Shown here: in pieces, positions 10,392 through 18,618 of the stretch
Position numbering within the stretch: position 1 is the first letter of the stretch
How the letters are laid out: every line of letters begins with the position of its first letter
Assembly (NCBI GenBank): GCA_039545355.1
Contig: BCJJ01000003.1
Location: 186,001 to 250,000 of the forward strand
Direction of reading: 5' to 3'
Origin: Trichosporon coremiiforme
Taxonomy: Eukaryota; Basidiomycota; Tremellomycetes; Trichosporonales; Trichosporonaceae
DNA: 64,000 nt
Program-made: the position numbers and the translations under genes
The notes under the pieces: generated by a model
Told to the model about the DNA's origin: nothing
Databases searched by the model: none
Seen by the model: the letters and a program-made list of their open reading frames with translations, nothing else

Positions 10392-12389
10392 TTAGGCGAG
10401 AACGTAGGTCACCGAGAGGACTATGGAGACGACACAAGCAACACCGGGGAGAGCACGCGCAACAGCGCCGCCGTGCTTCTTGTGGTCCTCGTCCTTGACG
10501 TACTCCGGTCCACAGGGGAGACCCGCCCACGCCGTGTTAGTGGCGCAGGCATAGGTGGCCGTCTGGTGCGTTGTCGCCGCCATCTTCTCATACTTCTTGG
10601 TGTCAACAGGCGCAGGCTTGGGCTTGTCGGCGGGCTTCTCCTGCTCCCAGTTTCCGGGGGGGTTGTCCCACCCGAAGACGCTCGGTTGCCAGTTCTTGTC
10701 ATCCTTCGACTTGGCCGCCTTGTCGACCTCGGCTTGCGAACCGACCAAAACCCCCCGGTATCCCTTACTGTCGGGGGGGACCGACTGCGGCGTGTGCCCG
10801 TCCTGGTCCGTCGGCCAGGGGACGATCTTGCCGCCCGTGTTCTGCCACCGGCCGACACTAGTGACGAGCTTGGAAAGATCAGACGTGTCCACGCCAGGCA
10901 GGACTATGGGGAACGAGTACTCCTTCTGCCCGTAATACTGCAGATTGGGCGAGGTCCAGCCCGGCTCGCCCTCGAACCAGGGACACGCGTCGCGGCCCTC
11001 CGTGATCGATCGGTGATCCGTAGGTCCGTCCCAGTCCCACCGCGGGTTGCAGCCGGGCAAGTGCTCGAGGGGCCTGTAGAATCCGACGTCTTCGGCGGGA
11101 ATCTGGCTCTGCAGGCGACAGTCGAACATGTCCGCTGGCGCGCCCGTCGTCTTGTTCCACGGTTCCTGGAGCTGGCCCTCGAAAGCCTTGCACTTGTCGA
11201 GTGCGTCGCCCGCCGTCCGGCAGTCGTTCACTGCACTCTGCAGGATGGTGGGGTCCCAGCCATTGACGAAGTCGCCGTGGAATGTCGCCCCCGTCGTATC
11301 TCCGTTCGCGAGGATGACAGAGGGTCCAGTCCGGTTCCACTGGTCCTTCTGCCACGGCTCGAGGCGGTAGAAGTTCTCAAGGAAGATCTGCGGGTACCGG
11401 ATCGGATGTGTGTCGGGACACTTGCGGCCCATCGGGTCCCAGTCCCCCTTGTCGTTCACGCTCCAGGCCATGTGGGAGAAATGGTCCCAGGAATCCAAAG
11501 ACTGGTTCGCCCACCCGCAGTTCGGGAAACGCACGTTCAGCTGCACATACCCCTGTCCTGGCGGGTCGGGGTGGACGGTTCCGTTCGGGATGAACTGGTT
11601 GTTCGTCGGCACGTTCAGGTACGGGTCGACTGTGAGCTGGATTCCCTGCGTCTGCTTGGCTCCCGGGTCGCGGCGCATAGCGAGTCCACTGATCATGTGA
11701 AGGCCGGGCGGGAAGGCGGCAAGAGGCGAGGCCTTGTCGTAGTCGAGCAGATAGTAGATGCGGATCTCTCCGTTCAACATGCTGTACGTGCCGTTCGGGT
11801 TGATGAAGTAGAGCGCGGGAACCCAGTAGTTGGACTTGTCGGCTAGGACCTTGGTCGTGGAGCAGTGCGACTTGTCGATCTGGTCTTGCGGGTCGTTGAG
11901 CACGTCTGGAGCGTTAGCGACTGGGGGGAGCGAGCAGTGGCAGAAAAGGCAGAGATCACGGAGAGGCTTGAGTGGCAGAAGCTGTAAGGCGCTACTGATA
12001 CGGTGACTGTCTGGACCACTGCGCAGAGCACACCGCACAGACAAAGGATCAAAGGATCGACAAACAGTACCTGGCTCGGCACCGACGGTCCGCCGCAGCA
12101 CTCTGTCCGCACTTCCGCCAAGACAATAAACCAACACTTGTTGCAGCGATGACAAAGCCCGTCTTGCTGTCCGTCGCCGCTGGGAAGCCTGCACCGCGCG
12201 CAAGTCGTACTCACTCCTGAAAGCAGAGCCACCATAGACACGGTGAACATGTCCACTGAAAGCGCCAGGCGAGATGATGGGGTCCATGCGCGAGACGGTG
12301 AGCGCATTCGTCGAGCCGAGGATGAAGCGGTCCTGCGCGGCGGCCTCGTAGGCGAGAGCCGCCGCTGCGACTATTGTTGATATCCTCAT
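10392..12389 (-). CDS. secreted DUF1996 protein
   Basis: Product of about 562 aa. Residues 1-19 are a signal peptide (MRISTIVAAAALAYEAAAQ). The DUF1996 hallmark follows directly: SRMDPIISPGAFSGHVHRVYGGSAF, then conserved His, Trp and Cys blocks such as FPNCGWANQS, DWDPMGRKCPDTHP and NGDTTGATFHGDFVNGW. The function of DUF1996 is unknown; members are secreted or wall-associated fungal proteins. The last 25 residues are hydrophobic after a KKHGGAVARA segment, which could be a GPI-attachment signal or membrane tail. Two exons, 12215-12389 and 10392-11905, flank a 309-nt intron with donor GTGAGT and GCTAACGCTCCAG at its 3' end. The splice joins ...SAFR to NVLNDPQ. The intron has a length divisible by three and no in-frame stop, so an unspliced message would still be translatable. 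The start at 12389 is chosen because it begins the signal peptide. Confidence 0.85.
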   Translation of the reverse strand: MRISTIVAAAALAYEAAAQDRFILGSTNALTVSRMDPIISPGAFSGHVHRVYGGSAFRSEYDLRAVQASQRRRTARRALSSLQQVLVYCLGGSADRVLRRTVGAEPGTVCRSFDPLSVRCALRSGPDSHRISSALQLLPLKPLRDLCLFCHCSLPPVANAPDVLNDPQDQIDKSHCSTTKVLADKSNYWVPALYFINPNGTYSMLNGEIRIYYLLDYDKASPLAAFPPGLHMISGLAMRRDPGAKQTQGIQLTVDPYLNVPTNNQFIPNGTVHPDPPGQGYVQLNVRFPNCGWANQSLDSWDHFSHMAWSVNDKGDWDPMGRKCPDTHPIRYPQIFLENFYRLEPWQKDQWNRTGPSVILANGDTTGATFHGDFVNGWDPTILQSAVNDCRTAGDALDKCKAFEGQLQEPWNKTTGAPADMFDCRLQSQIPAEDVGFYRPLEHLPGCNPRWDWDGPTDHRSITEGRDACPWFEGEPGWTSPNLQYYGQKEYSFPIVLPGVDTSDLSKLVTSVGRWQNTGGKIVPWPTDQDGHTPQSVPPDSKGYRGVLVGSQAEVDKAAKSKDDKNWQPSVFGWDNPPGNWEQEKPADKPKPAPVDTKKYEKMAATTHQTATYACATNTAWAGLPCGPEYVKDEDHKKHGGAVARALPGVACVVSIVLSVTYVLA

Positions 12390-13519
12390 CGTGAGCGCCA
12401 GCGAGCGAGCGTTAACGAAGAGCAAGTGTAGTGCAGTGGTGAGAGAGTATGAGTATGAGAACAAGAAACAAAGCAGCAGAGATAAAGACACACGCCTGCA
12501 CTGACCCAGGACTGGCGCGAGGACACGGACGAGGGATCCAGGACGGCCAAGGAAGCGGACTGGGGAGCGCCGTAGGAACTTGAAGACTTTGAGCCCTAGG
12601 CACAGAGGCAGCGCCCGCCGATCGCTTGGCAGCTGTGAGTTGTATTGTTCGACGACGGCTGCGGCGGACAGTGGGCTGGGAAGGACACGCCGAAGCTAAC
12701 CCTCACTGAGCTGATTCAAGTCTAGGAGGCAGCAGAGGGCTAGAAGGGCTAACTCTGCGTAACCTGCGTCATTCTTGTACATCCGCCCCGCCCTGGACAG
12801 CTGCTCGCTCTAGCGGGCGTACCAGCGCCGGGGCAGTCAGCGCCGTACAAAACGTACCAGTGGGCAAGCAAACCTTGGTGAAAGCTTGGTCTTGAGCGGG
12901 AAGCATTCACTGGCCATCAAGCGCTGCCTGGGTACTCCTGGTTCCTCCCTGGACATCAGGCTCGAGGTAGGGTGAGCAGGGCTGGCAAGAGGGAGGCGCG
13001 GAGGCTTGGGTGGCGCGGCGGAGAGCGCAGGGCTCTTGTACCCGCCTGTCTGTCCATAGCATCCATAGCATCCAAGGCACGCCTGCATTCAAGGACGGGG
13101 GACAGCTGCCTCAGGGCCACCAGGGCTTTCTCAGGATAGATAACAGCACCGCACACGCGCTTTCGGGTGAAAAGCGGTGCACTCGGCGTCCGAAACGTCA
13201 AAACTCAACTCTCCCACGCAGGTCAGCCTCTCCCGTTCTCTCTCATTTTGCTATGATGTCATTCCACGTTTTTGCCACGCAAAGTTGAACGCCAGTCCAC
13301 GTTAGTCTCGTGTGTCAGTGTCTCACGTGACTCACGTGACTCGCCGTTAGGAACGAGGTTTAGGCGTCCGAAGACGCATGCCCGCCTGAACACCCAGGCG
13401 GCGTTTTTTTTCGAGTGGCAGACGATTTCGGACGGGTCGGAGGTCGTCGTTCGCGAGCAGTTCAACGAAAAGTAGCCAGACACCTACTCCCCGTACCCAC
13501 TCTTCATATCTACACCAAA
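12390..13519. other. divergent promoter region between DUF1996 and bL12m genes
   Basis: About 1.1 kb upstream of both neighbours. No conserved coding sequence is visible. A pair of CACGTGACT-like hexamer repeats (tcacgtgactcacgtgactc) sits at 13321-13340, about 180 bp before the bL12m start. The CACGTG core is the site class bound by bHLH factors. Confidence 0.45.
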
Positions 13520-15109
13520 ATGAGCGTGAGTAGTTAAGCTCAGGCTCAAGCGGCGGCGACGGTGCGACTGGCGACACTCCGGCTACGACGTATGCACCGA
13601 CTCCGAGCTCCGACTTCGATCGCAGCTGCAGCGAAGCGAAAACAGCCAAGCTCAACCGCTGGAACCGCATAGCCATCTCCGACACTGCCGTCCTACCTCC
13701 TCCGCCCCGGCGCGCGCGCTCCGAGTACACAGTGCGCACCTATGCCGATTGTTCTATCCGCCTGTCGCCGCCGAGCCGAGCCGCCCGCAGCCGCCCACGC
13801 GCCGACCCGCACGCAAGACAGAACAAGTGCTGATGACTTTAGGCCCCCCGGACTGTCGTTTTCCGCGCCCTCCGCGCTTCGTCCTCGCGACCGCTCGCGC
13901 GCTCTGCGCGCATGCTCTCCACGACCCGTGTCGTCCGTGATGAGGCCGCCCCCGCTGCCGAGGTCTCGCCCAAGATCTCGAGCATTGTTGACTCTGTCGA
14001 GAAGCTCACGCTTCTTGAGGTCTCGGAGCTCGTTTCGGCTCTCAAGGTTAGTTCAAAGTTGGGCTCTGATCAGGGAGAAGGGGAAGAGAAGGAAAGCAAC
14101 GGAGTAAAGGGAGCACAATGAACAGAGGAACAGAGGGCATGGAGATGGGACCGCAGAGAGATGTGTCGCGTGCTGTGACTTCCGAAGAGGAGACACAGTG
14201 CGAGATGAGGAAGGAGCAGATGGACCAGAGCCCACCGGCGCCTCGCTAGCGCTCGCTCGCTAATCCCAGACCCGCCTGAACATCACCGAGATCGCCGTCC
14301 CCGCCGCTGCCGCCGCCCCCGCCGCCGGAGCCGCGGCCGCCGCCGAGGCCCCCGCCGAGGAGGAGGCGCCCAAGGAGAAGACCATCTTCACGCTCAAGCT
14401 CGAGAAGATCGACGCCGCCGCCAAGGCCAAGATCATCCGCGAGGTTAAGGCTATCATGCCTAACATGAACCTGGTTGAGGTGAGTACCAAGCGCCGAGCG
14501 TCGAGCGGCCCGCGGCAGCGGGCTGCGAGGCACGAGGCTTGAAGGGCGAGGTCGCGGAGCGAAAGGAGCTGGAGGCACAGGGTGTGAGGGTTGAAAGATG
14601 CGGAGGGGTGGCGGTGACGCCTAGCGCGTTGGTCGCGAATAGCTGAGATAGACGGCAGCAGGCGCGAATCAAGTCGCCTACGAGGCGCGGTGCCCGACCT
14701 CTCGCCGAATACTATCCGCTGAGTGCTCAGTGAGAGGCAGAAGGCGGCGTGAATCTGACCTCGCACTCCAAGTGGTTGTGATAACGCGTGGCTGCTTTTC
14801 GCTGGCCGGCCGAGGCCTTCTACTTAAGCTGCTCTCGTCAGCCAAAGTCGTCGCACGGTCTCATGACCACTCGTGTGACTTTGCTCCTGCTGCCTCCACC
14901 AACTCCCCACTACCCGTTCTCTCATCCTAACCCTCGGCTCGCCTCCGCGCCGCTCAATCCCGCTCTCCGCTCGTTCCGCGCTAATACCCCAGGCCAAGAA
15001 GTTTGTCGAGTCGGTCCCCCAGACGCTCAAGGAGAACGTGCCCAAGGAGGAGGCCGAGAAGCTGCAGAAGAAGCTGCAGGAGCTCGGCGCGACTGTGTCC
15101 ATGGCTTAA
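13520..15109 (+). CDS. MRPL12: mitochondrial ribosomal protein bL12m
   Basis: Stalk protein of the mitochondrial large ribosomal subunit; it recruits translation factors to the ribosome. Four exons in consistent phase: 13520-13525, 13843-14046, 14270-14479 and 14993-15109, giving 178 aa. The first exon is only ATG AGC. It splices through GTGAGT and a TGATGACTTTAG acceptor to an Arg/Ser/Ala-rich presequence (APRTVVFRALRASSSRPLAR) that looks like a mitochondrial targeting peptide. The N-terminal dimerisation motif (KLTLLEVSELVSALK), an Ala-rich hinge and the L7/L12 C-terminal domain (FTLKLEKIDAAAKAKIIREV, then EAKKFVESVPQ and EEAEKLQKKLQELGATV) follow in order. An ATG at 13912 in the same frame would lose the presequence and is less likely. 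Introns are 317, 223 and 513 nt, long for this genome. Confidence 0.88.
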
Positions 15110-15510
15110 GACTCTGCGGCAGCAGAGTGTCAGCCAGAGACAGGGTAGGGGACCCGACGAGGGGGTTTGTACGGGTAGTAGAATGCATACACATCCAGCT
15201 CATTGCTGACGAGCACGCCGAGCCAAGCGAGGGGTGCGAGCGAACCTAACATACCCCGGCCGCGACTCACTGGGAAGTGGAGCGGCTGGCTCTCTCACCC
15301 GTGGCCGAACAGGCCGGTCACGACATTCAGCGGTCCGAGTTAATGGGCAGCCTCCGTCTTCAATGTTCTCATGATTTCATACTACTTCTTCCTACGTTAC
15401 GATCTACGATCTACCTAGTTGTCGTGGTCTCCGTCGTGTCGTCGTGGTTACCGTGGCCCTTGCACATTGCTGTTACCATGGCCCTTGCTGTTCTCCCAGC
15501 CGTTGTGGTT
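15110..15510. other. convergent intergenic region
   Basis: About 400 bp between the bL12m and S28 peptidase stop codons. No gene is visible. The bases near 15410-15510 on the minus strand continue the His/Gly/Asn-type codon repeat in other frames, just past the peptidase stop. Confidence 0.5.
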
Positions 15511-17355
15511 TCAGTTGTCGTGGCCGTTTCCGTTTCCATGTTCGTTACCGTGACCATTGCCGTTTCCATGTCCATTGCCGTTACCGTGCCCATGACCGTT
15601 CCCGTGGCCCTGGCCGTCCTTCTCCTCGAGCCACTTGTGCACAAAGTCGACCATGAACTTGTGCACGGCCTGGATCTGCTCCGGCTCTTGGCTGTGGTCC
15701 TTGAGTCCATTCTCGTCGTAGTGGTGCACGCCGCGGGGAATGATCCAGTCAGGCTGCGACGTCGTCGAGGTGCGCTTGGGCGCGACGTCGGCATTCGGGG
15801 TCACGGGGCGCCAGGGGTCGATCTCGCCGTCGATGAACGCGAGCCGGTCGTACGCGATATAGTACGACCCGCGAGAGTTCGTCTCGTGCACGTCCGGCCA
15901 GGCCGGGACTGCGAAGTGCTCTCCCGGGGGGTAGGCCTGCTTGCAGATCTTGTGCGCTGTGTCGAGCGTCAACTTGCGACTGACGATGGTCCGCTTGCCC
16001 GGCTTCGGGGCTACTTGGAAGTATCCCCACTGCGTGCAGACCTGGAACTGCCACAGCCTCCAAGTCTGGGACAGGGACGTGTTCTGGTAATCCGAGTCGG
16101 GACCTTCGGCGAAACAGCTCTTGACGTCGCCACTGGGGCAACTGGGCTTGATGACCTGGTCGCGCACGTAGTCGGCGTAGTTGAACAACGAGCCGGGGAC
16201 AGACATGCCAGCGACGCTGGCGTCGCTGTTGGCGCGAGCGGCGGTGAGCGCACGACACCAGTCGTCCCACTCCGTAGACCCGACTGCCGGGTCCCAGTTC
16301 TGACCCTGCCACCCGCCGGTCGGGTACTGGAGCACGCCGGCAAAGTTGACGTCGTTGAGCGCCTCGAGGCCGAAGAGTTTCTTCAGCGCCGCGTTCGTCT
16401 CGTTGGACTTGTCGAGCAGCTCGTCGACCGACGCAATCGATTCTTCCATCGCCTTGATACAGGATGGCTCGCCGTACGTGATGATCGGGTCAAAGTACTC
16501 GGGATAGTACACTTGCGCGTGCGTCACGCCGGAACTGCCGATTCCGCCGAAGACGAGGTCGGGGTATTCGGTGCGCATGAAGGCGGCGCGCGCGCCGGCG
16601 TAAGAACCGCCGTAGTAGATGTACGGTGTGCAGTCGGGCTTGAACATGTCCTTGTTCTTGAGCTTTTTCTGCACATCTTTGGGAACGGGGAACTTGCGGA
16701 TAAACTCGGCGCTGTCCTCGAGACTCTCCTTGTTGTTCAGCCAACGCAGGTTGTCCGTCGACAGGTCGGGGGTCACGTACGACGCGCCGTAGTATCGGTG
16801 CTCGAGGATGACGCTCATTCCGCCCGTCGCGTTCGAGAGGATTTGCAGAATGCCCTGCTCCATGAAGGGGATACGGCCGGCGCCGTCCGTCTCCCCTCCG
16901 TCAAGAATGAAGACCGGCCCGCCCTCGACATAGTACTGGCTGTCGACCCAGTATCGCTGGCAGAAGGTGCCTTTCTCGTTCTCATCGAAATGCGAGACCT
17001 TCTGGTCAAAGCAGAACGGCCCGAAACGCGACTTGGTCACGTTCGCGCCGTGTTCGTCCGTCTCCGCCTTGTTCTCGCTCCTGTCAGCGTCCTTGTCGTC
17101 CTTGTCGTCGCCCTCCTTGCCCTGGCTCTCATCGCCGTTGTTGCTGTCTCCATCCTCGTTCTGGTCGTCCTTGTCGGCGTCGTCGCCGGGAATGGCGAAC
17201 GCGGCCACCTTGGCGGGGAGCTCAGGAGCGATGGGTGCGGCAGCGGGGAGAACCTGAACCTCCTTGCCGAGCTGCGCGTTCATGAGTCGCCGGTGCGAGA
17301 CGGCGTCGAACGCCTGCGCGCTCACTGCGAGGAGCAGCAGCGCGGTCGTCTTCAT
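15511..17355 (-). CDS. secreted serine peptidase, family S28 (Pro-X carboxypeptidase-like)
   Basis: Single-exon protein of 614 aa. Residues 1-16 are a signal peptide (MKTTALLLLAVSAQAF). Residues about 55-100 form a very acidic Asp/Glu/Asn linker that is not part of the usual S28 fold. The catalytic domain follows: CQRYWVDSQYY, GGPVFILDGGE, HRYYGAS, and the nucleophile motif GGSYAGARA. The likely Asp is in GEIDPWRP and the likely His in PRGVHHYDE. S28 enzymes remove residues after proline from peptide ends and act in acidic extracellular or vacuolar settings. The C-terminal 35 residues are a repeat of His-Gly-Asn-Gly units with metal-binding potential. The gene converges on bL12m. The start is the only ATG that gives the signal peptide. 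Confidence 0.9.
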   Translation of the reverse strand: MKTTALLLLAVSAQAFDAVSHRRLMNAQLGKEVQVLPAAAPIAPELPAKVAAFAIPGDDADKDDQNEDGDSNNGDESQGKEGDDKDDKDADRSENKAETDEHGANVTKSRFGPFCFDQKVSHFDENEKGTFCQRYWVDSQYYVEGGPVFILDGGETDGAGRIPFMEQGILQILSNATGGMSVILEHRYYGASYVTPDLSTDNLRWLNNKESLEDSAEFIRKFPVPKDVQKKLKNKDMFKPDCTPYIYYGGSYAGARAAFMRTEYPDLVFGGIGSSGVTHAQVYYPEYFDPIITYGEPSCIKAMEESIASVDELLDKSNETNAALKKLFGLEALNDVNFAGVLQYPTGGWQGQNWDPAVGSTEWDDWCRALTAARANSDASVAGMSVPGSLFNYADYVRDQVIKPSCPSGDVKSCFAEGPDSDYQNTSLSQTWRLWQFQVCTQWGYFQVAPKPGKRTIVSRKLTLDTAHKICKQAYPPGEHFAVPAWPDVHETNSRGSYYIAYDRLAFIDGEIDPWRPVTPNADVAPKRTSTTSQPDWIIPRGVHHYDENGLKDHSQEPEQIQAVHKFMVDFVHKWLEEKDGQGHGNGHGHGNGNGHGNGNGHGNEHGNGNGHDN

Positions 17356-18618
17356 GTTGATGTGTCTGACTGTCGGTCTTGAACCGATTCGATGTGGGAA
17401 TCCGTCTAAAGAGAATCTATGGGATGGGGTATATATGCCCTCTTCTCAGCTCAGAGGGGTGGGCGAGTCGCCGATGCTAGCTCCGGATGGATGGGGACAA
17501 GAGACGGAGATGAACCCATGAGGACCAGCGCGTCATGCGGTCACAAGCACAGGGAAGTGGAGGCCGGTGATCGGTCCCTCGTGTCCCTCGACCGACGACG
17601 GCTTTGCCCGCGCACCCTCGTTTCGCATCTGGGCGTCATGGGCTGTGCTATTTCCGCTGGTTTCCGCTGACATTCATCACGCATCCAAGGTCACATCCAA
17701 GGTCACATCCAAGGTCACACGCGGTACAGAAGCTTTGGGGGATGAAGCTTAAAAAACCATGCTGGAGTGATTATGAATATTACATGAGAAAGCGCCGGAT
17801 CAGGTGATCGACTCCGATGTGCTTTTGCTTTTAGATCAGGTAACCGCTCGCTTTGTGTCGGCGAAGGCGGCGGGCGGTCTTGCTCGTGTTCCGCGGACCA
17901 TGCCGAGTTACTTTGTTCCGTCTCGTCACGCTGGGCTTGGGCTTGGGCTTGGGCTCCTCGCTCGGTCAGATCTCGTGGACGTAGAGGTAGAGCCGCCAAA
18001 TATCCTATCTCACACTCGGAATGACATGACTTCTAAAAAAGACAAAATGTAGCGTGCACCTTCCGTTTCCTCCGCTGTAAAGAAAGACAGGGGACCTGGA
18101 CCGAACCATGGGAAACAACTGCACGCGCCTCCGTCCGTGGTGAGGGGAGGGAGACTGACGTCGCTCTACGCCTCTCCGAGCACCTGATAGCCGTGGGATG
18201 GCGACACTCAAGCGACTCTATAAGGAGAGGTGATGGAGAAAAGTCAAAAATCCTGCGCGACGGCGCTTATGTACGACCGACCGAGCTCATTTCGCTCGCC
18301 CCCCCTTGATGTGCGGCGGGATTAAACCCACGCGGCATCCATCCCACGTGAGTCTCACGAGACTCACGACTCAAATGCCCTGACCAGATATTTCGACAGA
18401 TCCCAAAAGTCGGTGCATCCGTGACGCTCGCTCGCAACAACACCTCGCCACCAGCTAAGCAAGTGCATGCCCCGCAACCCATAACCACCATCCTGTTTCG
18501 TCTACCACACTTGACCACGGCCGCCCTAGGCTCCTCCTCCGCCCGTTCAGTACGCCGTCTTCTGCACTCGCCCGCCCCTGCGATCCCCGCGCTCAAGTCG
18601 AAGCGTACCGCAGACAAC
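17356..18618. other. divergent promoter region of S28 peptidase and tRNase Z
   Basis: About 1.26 kb with no clear gene. It holds a tandem repeat (17686-17723) and a gggctt hexamer repeat (17936-17957). From about 18355 to 18618 the frame that leads into tRNase Z is free of stops and codes Arg/Ser-rich sequence but has no ATG. Confidence 0.5.
17686..17723. repeat. 12-bp tandem repeat, three copies
   Basis: The unit caaggtcacatc is repeated three times in the S28 peptidase/tRNase Z intergenic region. It is non-coding. Confidence 0.85.

Noticed and set aside
15277..17382. 701-codon plus-strand frame over the S28 peptidase
   Set aside because: It is the antisense shadow of a gene with complete catalytic motifs.
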